Of a stretch of DNA of 64,000 bases, positions 24,291 to 35,074 are shown piece after piece. The notes beneath the pieces are model-generated. The model searched no databases, had not been told where the DNA came from, and saw nothing but the letters and a program-made list of their open reading frames with translations. Each line of letters starts with the position of its first letter. The first letter of the stretch is position 1. This DNA is from Gnetum montanum (Eukaryota > Streptophyta > Gnetopsida > Gnetales > Gnetaceae). A program made the position numbers and the translations under genes. The stretch spans positions 207,563 through 271,562 of the forward strand of contig MNCI01011128.1 of assembly GCA_015680685.1 (NCBI GenBank). Direction: 5' to 3'.

Positions 24291-24650
24291 AAAAACATGT
24301 GGCTTGAAAAGGCCTTAAACTAGCCCATAGCTTGCAAAGGCCCTAAACTAGTACATGGCCCGTCATGGCCTAAAACTGGAAAAACTTTTCTTCCACCACA
24401 TGGCCCACCATGGCCTTAAATTGACAACATGTCTTGCATAACTATGGCTCAAAAAGGATTTAAACTAGCATAGGCCCTACCATGGCCTAAAATTGGCACC
24501 TCACGGCCCACCATGGCCCAAAATTGGCAATTGTTTCTTTTTATTTTTGGCCTAGGATGGCCTCAAACTAGCAATCACCATGGCCCAAAATGACCTTAAA
24601 CTAGCAATGCTTCTTCTGCCATGGCCTTAAACTAGCATGGGGCCCACAAG
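24291..24650 (+). repeat. Tandem array 1 in element D
   Basis: About ten degenerate copies of a short unit with core CCATGGCCTTAAACTAGCA, spaced roughly 20-55 bp apart. The core is shared with array 2 at 33056-33420. Tat-group elements are known for tandem repeats in the 3' UTR, but this array is at the 3' side of protease. Confidence 0.75.
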
Positions 24651-24851
24651 GCTCCTAATCACACCAACTAGTTACATTACCCACATCAAATAGGTAGTAA
24701 AGTAAAACAAACATGAAACTTCATGCATAATCCTCACTGCAAAAGGCATAAATTTTATTATATCTCTATTAGCAAGAGTACATAGCATGATCATGCAACA
24801 AAAATGGTCAAAGTGAAAAATTTCCTAACAGCAGAACTACATCAAGTCAAC

Positions 24852-27800
24852 TCAGCTGGTGGTTTGTGGTGGTTGTTGAGGTTCCTCCTCCTCCCCTACT
24901 ACTCCATTGGGGCCTGTACTATCGCTTGGTGCCTATCTCAAAACAATGCAAAACAACAAATTAATCAACAAGTGCAAAACTACAATACAAAATTAATGTG
25001 CAAAGCTAACACATAAGAAAAAGAGCATAAAACAAAAAAGAAAAACTAACTTGAGAGGATCCTACATCGAACTCTAGGGGAAATCTATCAAGGTCCTCCT
25101 CCAAGCATTGAAAGATCTCGATATTTGATAACCGCATCTAGTCCTCATCGCCGAAGTCAACATCCACAAGGATCTTACCCTTGTCCATAATAGTCCATGC
25201 ATGAGGCTACATAGAAAAGGTAGCCGTAGAAGTCTCCCCTAAGGGTAAGGTAGTGTCTCACTCTAGGAAACCACTAACCACTGTATGCTAGGTGAACAAC
25301 TCAAAGGCTTGACTCCCACCAATAGCCTCAACAAACCTCTCAAGGTGACGTGCCTTCATAGACTCATCCTTGAGCTACTATAAGTAGGTGTCTCACTCTC
25401 GCTTGTAGTGGTGCTTGTGGTTCTTCTACATATGCCCCCATCTACACATCTTTGTGTTGAAGCTCTTCCACTCCTCATTCCTCTAGGAGAGTAGATCCAT
25501 CTACAACCTCTACTCAACGATCTCTCAGGTAATCTTATTCTTACTTACCTCAAATTGCCAACCAATACCTAGTGTAATTTATCTCTAATGTCCACCAAGT
25601 ACCATCCTTTTGTGCCTAGGTTGACAAGAAATCATAATGGAAGTGGAGGTCCTCATTTTTTATGGTCAGGCTCACCACTACCTCCTAGAGCTCATGCACG
25701 TGTGTCCATAGGTGCTCATTCAAGAACCTATAGATCCATAGAACCTTTTCTCTAGAAAGCATGCAGTTGTTCACCACCTCATACACATGATGAGGCACCT
25801 ACTCCACCTTGGGGGATACTCAAGAATGGCATCCACGTGAGCTTTCTAATTTGGATCCCAGAGAAGCGTAGAGCCTGTTAACATACAATAAGAAAACCAA
25901 TATTAGCAACAAGCCAAGCCATAGAATTAGTAAAATAGTTTAAGCAAAATGAAATGCATACCAAGTTCAAAATCCACCTACTATATGCTATCCACCATGT
26001 CCTCCATGATGCCTTCCATGAAGGCAAATTTATCTAGTGTCTCTACCCATGGCTTCATGCAATGGGTAAGCACTAGTGATGGATCACTAGCAGGAAGGTT
26101 TGAGACTATAATACAAACACAACACAACACTTAGTAATAACTAAGCAGTTAAAGGATTAAGAGAAAAAGGAAAAGTAGATGGTAATACAAAGTGATTAAC
26201 AAGCAAGCCCTCGGATGTCAGTGCAGGTGAGTCTCCCAGTTGTACACCGTCGAAGAAGTTGGCGAAGTCAACCTTAGGGTGGAACAGCCCCTCCACATCA
26301 AACTAGTGGAAGATCTTTGAGGCCTCTGGTGGCTCCTCCCTACAAGCTACCTCCTCTTCAACTTGAGGAGGGATCATGTCCATTTCTCTGGTTGTGGTCG
26401 CTACTACTTCTTTAATAGCCATCTTGCTTGACTCACATAGTGTAGCAGTATTAGCATAGCATAATAAACCCAAAAAAAAAAAAGCATAGGCCAAATGCAT
26501 CTATGATGTGCACTAACCTACAACCATTGAACAAAGTGTGGGTATCTTGACATGGACTTTCTTGACACCTTCTTGTCCAACTATAGGGGAAGTCTCCTCT
26601 GTCAGGCACAACCTCTTGATTTTTTCCTTGGAGAATCCCATCATCTCTGCAATATAGCACTCCACCCTCTTTGCATCCCCAACAATCATTTGTGGATACT
26701 TTCCTATGCTATCATGGAAATATGGTGATTGTGACCTCCCTAGATGTGCCTTCATTGTAATTGAATATGACTCCTCAACCCCCTCTGGAGGATCCTACAC
26801 ATGAGTGGGTGTGAACAAATTCTTGATCCATGGCTTAGATAGCTGCTTGCGATCCTACACAACCCAACATCCACTATCCCTAGCCACTAGGAACTCCACA
26901 ATCCTTCGTAGATAGGCTATAAAGAATGTGAATTGAAAGTGAAATCTTGCATGGATATTGTGGTGAAGCCTAATAATCTCTACCTATAAATCAACAACAA
27001 TAGAAGAGGCCTAGTTCAACCTAGTGCCCTCCTCTATAACCTGCTGCATCACTCATGCTTGCTCCACTCTAAGGACCTTTCCTTGGAAGAGTAGCTTAGG
27101 AAAGGTGTAGTCATAGAAAAGGAGGTAAAGTCTTCAGACCTTAGGCACATGCATGTTCCCAACCACAATGCCTTTAAAAGAGCGAGTGGTCCCCAGCCAC
27201 TCCTCAATCTCCTCTATCTGGTCCACCTCTTAGTTGGACTTGTTAATGATTGATAGGCCCATAGAGGAAAGACCAAAGAAGTTAGCAAAGAATGCATCAT
27301 TAAGGTCCAAGACTACCTTTACTTCGTGCATGTGAGTAACAAAGTAGCAGGCATCATAGCTAAAGGAGTCAACAATGGTCACCATCTCAACCACTAGTGT
27401 GCTTGGGCTAAGGGCCAAGAAAAGGTCCATCAACCTAGCATGTGCAAGCTAACCAGTTAGAGCCTCTAAGGCTTGATGGCACAACCACTCCTACACCCCC
27501 TCCACAGTATCATACTTCATGATGAAGGTGGCCTCACTATGGCCAGAGGCAACCACTTTTACTTCTCCCGAAGCAACGGTAGCTATAACATAGGCAAATG
27601 CAGCATTAGCACCATGTAATCAATGCATGCATGAGAAAAAGCAATAAGAGCCAAGCCAACATAATGAATACTCACATGGAACAGATGGCATTCAAGATGT
27701 GGGTGGTGGTACAACAAGCTCTCCAAAGATAAGCTTACCGCTAGCCCATCCCTCATCAAGCTAATCATAGGTCTATTACTACTTGAATGCCTTTCGGTAC

Positions 27801-28483
27801 TAGGTGGGGTAGTTCTCTAAGTCCTCCCCCACCTATTCTATAACTACCTCCTGAAAGCTTGAACTAGAGGAAAATACTTGTAGCACAATATGGGTCAAAG
27901 CAAGATCCCCTATCTCATCATGAAGTCCCTCATCATCAACTTTAAATCTAGCATTGAACATCTGCAGTTGGCAATTAGAAAATCTAGCATGGCTAATGAG
28001 AATGAGATATAGAAAAAAGCAATAGCACTTATCCTCCAGCATAATATACAATCCCATGTGAGTTCTAGAAGACTATATGCACATGCATGGTAATGAAAAT
28101 GGTATTACTCTTGTTATAACAAGAGAACTCCAGCATGCTCTAGATTCTAGCTAAGGGACGAATGCTCCTAGGGCCTAGTCTCAGGCCACCTACTTAATCA
28201 CCACCAGTTGTAGGCTCATCAGACATGAATTGTGGTATGTCCCAATTTTCCCTAACCAATAACATCTTAGTGATGGTCCTTGCATCCTCCATTATTGTGT
28301 GACCACATGATCACACTAAAGTTCTGCAATAAGTAAGCTAGGAATTTTCTCACTCTTGGTTGAAACCACATTAGCTAATGGCCCAACATCATGTTGGGTG
28401 CAAGCATGTTGGGTACAGGCTAGCTGATGTAAGACAGGATGTTCATGAGCTTCATGACCACTAAGACAAGCTTGAGTAGCACC
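24852..28483 (-). pseudogene. Antisense multi-exon gene inside element D, product not recognised
   Basis: Minus-strand exons inferred from splice signals and coding frames: b 28483 to about 28100, c 27961-27676, d 27582-26518, e 26431-26201, f 26105-25962, g 25874-25051, h 24936-24852. Acceptors end TTGTAG, CTGCAG, TTATAG, TGTGAG, TATTATAG, TTAACAG and TTTTGAG. Donors include GTGAGT, GTTAGT, GTATGC and GTTAGT. Exon d is one frame of about 354 codons with nine stops and no frameshift. Joins c/d and f/g keep phase; d/e needs an alternative donor; e/f is off by one. Exon g has one C-run frameshift. Exons e and h are acidic and Pro-rich; the end reads EEEEPQQPPQTTS then TGA. I recognise no domain. 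It could be a captured host gene or a retroelement antisense ORF. Confidence 0.6.
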
Positions 28484-30080
28484 CTACAATCGCAAAACAA
28501 CAAACGAATGTAGCATTAGCACATAATAGATTGCATTTTGGCATAAAATATTACCTTATGCTTAGAAAAATTAGCAAACTTAGCTCAAAATAACATGACT
28601 TAGAAATATACCCTTAGGGTCCCCCATGGGGCCCTGTGAGCATAGGACATCAATACATATTTGATGTGCCTAGTGCTCATTGGGGTATAATAGTAACGTA
28701 GCATTAGCATTTTACTTTACATTCATACCATTTGCACCAACATAGTTTGCATGATTCTAACATTTGTACGTCCAACTTGCAAAATTAGTATTTTGGCATG
28801 ACTTTCGTGCATTTAGCATTTTGTTTCACATAGGGAATTCTTACCATTGGCATCTTGCACTTGGCGTTTTGCGCATTTGGCATTCTAGTTTTATGCTTAG
28901 CAAGTTTTTTTGAAATTTTCTCAAAATTTTTCTAACTCTGGGCAATGTAGCATGATATCTAAAAAAATCTAACTATTTGCTACGCTCCCTAATGGGGGTG
29001 TGGCCCCAAAATGAGCAAAATAGTAACAAAAAAAAAAATTTTAACTATTGAGAGTGTAGCATTCCATTGCATCTAGAAATAAATTGTTAGCTATGCTCCC
29101 TGGGAAGCATAGCCACTAGTACCTAAGCTCTCATCGCCATGTCTCCTTTATCATGTTGCCCAATGTCATCATGTGCTAATAACATGTGCTATGATACTCA
29201 CCATGGTCGTGGCCTAGGTAATCTCCTTGGCCCCATTCACCCCCTCCCCATGGTTTTCGTTCCCTTCCTCATCTCTATAGCCTTCCCCCCATGTGTCCCT
29301 GTGATGTCTAACCCTCCCTTTGCCCTCGCCCTACATTGCTCTCACATCACAATATATATATATATATAATAAACAATGGCAAAACCCTATCCCTTGGCCG
29401 CAACCATATTAGTCATAATCCTTACCCTAATCTACCAATTGCCCTCACCCACGCGCTAACATGAAGGCTAAACAAAAGAAAGAAGAGGAAGAAATAAAGA
29501 AACCCTAGCCACACATGCCCCGGCCATGGCCATTTTTGTCCCATTCTATGTCTTCCATGTGGTGTGGCCCCTAGTGAGGGAAATCCTAGTCTACTGCTAA
29601 GACAAAATTCTCATTTTTCCCTCTCCCTTGCCCCATGCATCGTGTCCCTTGGAAATAAACGTACAAAATCCATCATAACTCATGTGTTGCCCCTTGTCCC
29701 ATTCACTACAAAAAATCAATGCAAACAATCATAATAAAACAATGTATCAATAGAAACCCACAACCCACACACACATCTTCTCCTCTTGGCTACGACGGTC
29801 CCTACCAAGGCAGGCCATCCCATGACCCAAATCCCAATGCAAGAAAGAAAAGCCGAAATGTAAAGAAAAATGGTACAAAAAGGGACAAGTGTAGTGAGCA
29901 TACCTGGTAGTCAGCGGCACTCTCCTCTCCTCCACCTACATCCATATTAGGTGTTCCAGGGCTCGCCTTCCCTCTTCCACATTAGCAATTCCAAGGTGTT
30001 GATAATCACTACGGCACATCATCCTGGTGCTACGCTCTAGCTATCACTTCAAACTATGCTACACTCTGTAACTTCTCATT
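28484..30080 (-). promoter_or_regulatory. Upstream region and possible 5' exon of the antisense gene
   Basis: On the minus strand a purine-rich stretch ends in the donor-like CTGACTACCAG/GTATGC at 29904/29903. A telo-box AAACCCTA is at 29500-29507 (reads TAGGGTTT on the minus strand, next to TTTCTTCCTCTTC). Plant 5' leaders often carry both. An (AT)n run lies at 29351-29369. No coding frame is convincing here. Initiation site and intron structure are inference. Confidence 0.35.
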
Positions 30081-30084
30081 CACA

Positions 30085-30720
30085 CTTTGGAAAATGACAG
30101 TTTGCATACAAATTGGCATAGACTTTCGGGACCTAAATAAGGCAACCATCAAAGATGATTCTCTATTGCCTAGCATCAACTAATTAGTTGATACTATAAC
30201 TAGTCATGCCTTGTTGTCCTTCATGGACTGGTTCTCTGGTTACAACTAGATTCGGATCAACCTAGAGCACCAACTCAGTACCACCTTCATGACCTCCTAG
30301 GGTACGTTTTTCTATACAATGATTCCTTTTGGACTAAATAATGCAAGAGCAACCTACCAATGTGCCATGACATACATCTTCAATGATTACTTGTTAGACT
30401 TTCTCAATGACTACATTGATGACATAGCAATTAAGTCCAAAATGGCAAATGATCACATAAATGACTTAGACCATGCACTCAAATGTTTCCTTAGACATGA
30501 CCTTAGACTGAATCCTAAGAAGTGTGTCTTTGGCATCAAGATAGATCACATGCTAGGTTTCGTAGTATCAAAAATAGGCATATGCATAAACCCTAATAAG
30601 ATTAAGGCCATCATCAACTTAGCACCTCTAACTAACCTTAAGAAGCTACATGGATTACAAGGAAAATTACAATTCATATATTAGTTTATCACATGGTTGA
30701 CTAATAAGCTATAGCCAATG
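30085..30720 (+). pseudogene. Reverse transcriptase of element D, N-terminus missing
   Basis: Starts abruptly at IDFRDLNKAT (30110-30150); the usual upstream segment of RT is absent. Then LLSFMDWFSGYN, GTFFYTMIPFGLNNARATYQ and the active site YIDD (Asp codons 30418-30423), followed by LNPKKCVFGI and LGFVVSKIGI. The stretch 30319-30684 is open for 121 codons. The missing N-terminal part coincides with the 3' side of the antisense-gene segment. Confidence 0.85.
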
Positions 30721-31870
30721 CAACATTTCCTTAAAAAGGAAGTCCACTTTGAGTGGACAACTCAATGCTAAGAGGCATTTGATAATCTCAAACAGGAGTT
30801 GGCTCAGCTTCCAACAATATATCCTCCCCAAAGAGATAAATCTTTTTACATCTCCCTTACAGCCTCTAATGCATCCATTACTTCTCTGCTTTGCCAAAAG
30901 TAAGAAGATGGCTCAAAGATCCCTATATACTACCTAAGCCATGTGTTAGTGGCCCATGAAAAAAATACAATAATGTGGAAAAGAACTACCTTTCCTTAGT
31001 CTTTGCACTTAAGAAGTGAAGGCATTATCTCTTCCTTAGCCAGGTAAGCATCATCTGCAAAAGCAATGTACTCCTGCAATCACAACAAACATCTATGAAA
31101 GTAGTGGAATTACATAATGGAAAGTAATAACTGTGGAGTTTGACCTGCACTACATAGCATAAGCATCAACCAAAGGTCAATAAATAGCTGCACAACTCAT
31201 AGCTTCACAAATAAATAATCAAGCAACTATAGATCCAGAATTTCTAAATGATCATGTCAGCAGTATAAGCTAAGTTCCTACCAAATTTGAAGTAATCTTA
31301 CACTTTGATGATGCTTCAAGCTCTCAAGGGGGTAGTTCCACTACAATAATCATGTTTCCCTCTGGCAAGATCCAACCCTTCACTTATCATTTTACATTTC
31401 CATGCACTAACAACATAGCAAAGTATGAAGGTCTCCTTAGAGGTCTTATAGTAGCTTGTGACCTAGGAATCCAAAACCTAGAGATCCGAGAAAATTCGTA
31501 GTTAGTCATCAACCAAGTTACAGAGGTTTATGTTTGCAAAGCACAACACTTGCAATCTTATTGTGACTTGGCGAGGCACTTACTTCGATGGTTTGCAACT
31601 GTAGATATCCAACACATTCCCCACAATGAGAATGTTGTTGTTGATGCATTAACCACATTAGCCTTAAGCATCACACCCAACATGTTTCATGTCTTGCCTG
31701 CCTCAGTAATGAATTGCACCAAACCTATCATGCACATAACTAACATTGCATCCATAGCCACAATAAGTATGGCTCATGTGCAAGAGTGGTATGATGACAT
31801 CAAGTCATGCCTTCAACAAGGTGAGCCTCCATAGCATTTGATCACTACCCAAAAGGATGCAATGTGAAAA
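30721..31870 (+). pseudogene. RNase H region of element D with second, archaeal-type RNase H
   Basis: The first RNase H region (30720-31150) is badly broken (HYLFLSQ-type text near 31020). The second, near 31270-31680, reads LHFDDASSSQGG, FTFPCTNNIAKYEGLLRGL, LGIQNLEIRENS, LVINQVTEVY and ends HIPHNENVVVDALTTLA. A second RNase H of archaeal type is an established trait of Tat-group elements, so this supports the lineage call. Confidence 0.75.
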
Positions 31871-33028
31871 CCATCACAGTAGTACATCCTAGTAGGTGAT
31901 AGCACACTATGTCACATATCCTACAATGGCATACTACTAACCTATGTTAGCAATAGTGAAGCGCAAACAATCATTGATCAAGTCCACGAGGGACTATGTG
32001 AAGGCCACATAGCACCCAAGGCAATGACATTGAAAATCAAATGCCTAGGCTACTATTGGCCTTACATGGAGTGTAATTGCATTTCCAAGGTCAAGACATG
32101 TGACATGTGTCAATGGCATGGTAACTTAATGCACATGCCACCCACCCAACTACTCACCACACAAATCACATGGCCATTCCAATGTTGGGGGTTGAATATC
32201 ATAGGGCCCATCACGCCTAAGTCCTCTGCAAGACATAGCTTCATCATAATCGCAACCAAATATTTTACCAAGTGGGTTGAATCCATTCCCCTTAGGAGGA
32301 CCACATCACAATAGGTTTGCAAGTTCATCCTTGACAACATAGTGATCTAATTTGGTCTACCCATGATCATAGTCACAGAAAATGGACCACAGTTTAGTAG
32401 TGCAAAAACCAAAGCCTTCTATGAATACCTTGGCATCAAGCATTTCTTTTCATTTCCATACTACCCATAGGTAAATGGCCAAGCAAAGGTCACAAACAAG
32501 GTCATCATCATCCTTCTAAAGAAGATGCTTACTAGCAACAAACAACAATGGCACAAGCAGCTGGTCTACGCACTATGGGCCTATCACACAACATGCAAAA
32601 TAGCAACAAGTAAGACATCATATAGCCTTATATATGGGTCTAAAGAAATTTTTCCTCTTGAATTGTAGGTCCCATCACTCCATGTAATCCTCTCGAGCTT
32701 CATTAAGAAGGCCTAAAATAATGAGTTCAAAGCCATTAACCTCGACTCTATAGAGGAGGAGTGCATGAAGATGTTTAATCACATAGAATGGTACCAAGAG
32801 AAGCAATGACAAAAGAATCGCCACAACCAACACTAGCACTAGATCAAGGAAGGGGACCTAGTCCTTAAAGCCATTTGCAAACCCATGAACAAATTCTTAG
32901 CCAACTAGGAAGGGCCTTTCTTGGTCACCAAGGCCTATGACAATGGAGCATTCAAGTTTGTTGATCTAGACAACAATGAGTTTGCCAATTCAATCAATCA
33001 TTCATATCTAAATTCATACTATGCCTAA
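31871..33028 (+). pseudogene. Integrase of element D, catalytic triad lost
   Basis: Zinc finger HEGLCEGH and CDMCQWH is intact (about 31990-32120). In the core the three catalytic positions read Asn (LNIIGPI, 32195-32197), Glu in place of the second Asp (VTENGPQF, 32378-32380) and Lys in place of the Glu (GQAKVTNK, 32486-32488). The 35-residue spacing is kept. The C-terminal part reads EGDLVLKAI and EGPFLVTKAYDNGAFKF, ending TAA at 33026-33028. Several TAG stops are present. Confidence 0.88.
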
Positions 33029-33055
33029 CATGCAATGTTGCATCAATGGAAAAGC

Positions 33056-33420
33056 AAGGTAAGCATAGTCTGCTATGACTATAAACTAGCATAGATAGTC
33101 TACTATGACTATAAGCTGGCACAAAAAGTTTGCTATGACTATAAACTGGCACAACAAGTCCGGTATGACTTTAAACTAGCACAATTTGTCCTTGGGATAT
33201 GACACTAAACATGGCATCCATAGCATAGTTTGCTCTGACTTTAAACTAGCATTGATCATCCTTGTGTCATGACATTAAACTAGCACACAGTAATCTACTA
33301 GGACTATAAACTAGCACATCACGATCTGCCAAGACCTTAAACTGGGTTCACAATCTGCTAGGACCTTAAATTAGCATAGCATGTGGTCTACCAAGACCTT
33401 AAACTAGGTTTGTAGTTCAA
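33056..33420 (+). repeat. Tandem array 2 in element D
   Basis: About eleven degenerate copies of a unit with core CTATGACTATAAACTAGCACA, roughly 25-50 bp apart. Later copies turn into CCAAGACCTTAAACTAG, which is close to array 1. It starts about 30 bp after the integrase stop, the usual place of tandem repeats in Tat-group elements. Confidence 0.8.
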
Positions 33421-35074
33421 CACACATAGCTCAACATGCACAATTCAATAGACAAATGAGCATGAATACTTTTGATCCTCTGTCATCTACCAATGCCTCT
33501 TGGGTAGGGCAGGGCAAGGCGTTGTAGTTCCAAAATGGAGTCCATGTCATTAAGAAAAATCCTCTAGAACATCTGTAATGTGACTACCCTTGGCATTTTG
33601 CTAATCCTCTGGAGATGCCCTTTGTAATTTTACTAACCTTCCAGAGCTACCGCCACCATCGTCAATAGTACCACCCCTAGGCTATGCCAAGAGCATTGCT
33701 GGCTTTAGGTGTTTCATCAGTGGTTGGGGATCTCGCCGTCAATACCACCTGCTAGAATTCCAATAGTACTATGGCCTAGCCATAGCATTGTCATCCTCTA
33801 GCTATCACCATTGCCTAGGCTTGGAAGTGCATCCAGCAGTATAGCTCCCCACCGTCCTACTAGATTTCTAAGCTCCTATCCTTGGTGTGGAGTCTTGAGC
33901 ACCTACAATACTATTGCCTTTGGCCACCTCGCTAGCCTCCCTTGGGTGCTTGCTTCCAGTGTGGATGTTGGAGCTTTTGCAACCTTTTGGCTTTGGCATC
34001 TACATTTTCCTTCCTGCTTTGGCATTGCAAGCTCTTGCAACTGGTCTAGCACCCATGGCACTTGCAATGCCCTCACAACCAGCAATTTGCTTTTATCTCT
34101 CATGTTGTGTGGCTATTTTCTTAATTCCTCTACATTGTGTTTGTAGGATAAAGCCTCGAAGGGGGTCATTTGAAGGCACATTTCATGATAGTGGCAAGGC
34201 ACCACATTGTTCTAACATGCTTGGTTGGACTCACCAAGTCGATTGAGAGTGCACATCCCTATTATCTTTTGATAGCCTACTTGCATTTACCCCTTTCACC
34301 CTACATTTTGTTACCTTCCTTGCAAGCTTCTTTGATGCATATGGCACCCTTCTTTCAATAAACTAAAAAACCCATGATGGATGTAATGCAACTTGTTTTA
34401 TGAAAAGCCTCTATGCGTCAAACAAAGCCTAAGCAGATGTAACACAACTCATCTCAGGAAGGAAACACCTGTCCTATGGATGTGACACAGTTGCCTCTAA
34501 GTAAAACCTATCAGGTGGCACATAGTCCACTCAATGATAAGAATCTTGTAGCTAGCATTCCATAAAAAAATAAAAATAAAAAAAAGCAAAAATGGGATAA
34601 AACATATCCCCACGCAAAATCTAGCAAAGCTACAATTTCACAACTGGTCCAACCATGAATTCGCAACAGCCTTCTTATAAGCACTTTGATGAGAGACCAA
34701 CATGTCATGGGTAAGTCATTTTGGTGCTATGATTGAAGGCTCTCTCACAAGCACTCCAATGAGAGGCCATTTATTGGAAACAAAACACCTTGGTTCCATG
34801 ATCATAGTCAATCGTGTTGACTCCACATCTTGCAACATGATACATTGTTTACATCTCATTCCTCCCTTGCTATCTCCAAGCCAATTCCCTACACCCATTA
34901 CCTACAACATGCCATGACCTTTAGCACTCTTGAACCTGGTGAAACACCATCTAATTAGGTACTGACAAGCACTGTTGATGTCATGTCTTTTGTGATGTTT
35001 TGAGTTCTTTGTCAATGTCTCTCGGGCCATTCCTCCAAAAGTCAGCCAAAGAGACATCTACAAAGAGGGGCCAA
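33421..35074 (+). other. 3' UTR of element D with polypurine tract
   Basis: No recognisable gene. Frames at 33811-34146 (both strands) are open because the stretch is C- and T-rich; no domain is visible. The end ACAAAGAGGGGCCAA (35060-35074) before TGAAAC acts as candidate polypurine tract. Confidence 0.55.

Noticed and set aside
24291-24650. Coding minisatellite or structural-protein repeat
   Set aside because: Spacing is not a multiple of three and stops occur in all frames; it is a non-coding tandem array.
29139-29369. Plus-strand frame with a hydrophobic end in the segment upstream of the antisense gene
   Set aside because: Ends in the AT microsatellite and has no motif; probably chance.
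33811-34246. Overlapping open frames of about 110 codons in the 3' UTR of D
   Set aside because: Open in several frames at once on both strands, so composition explains it; no motif recognised.
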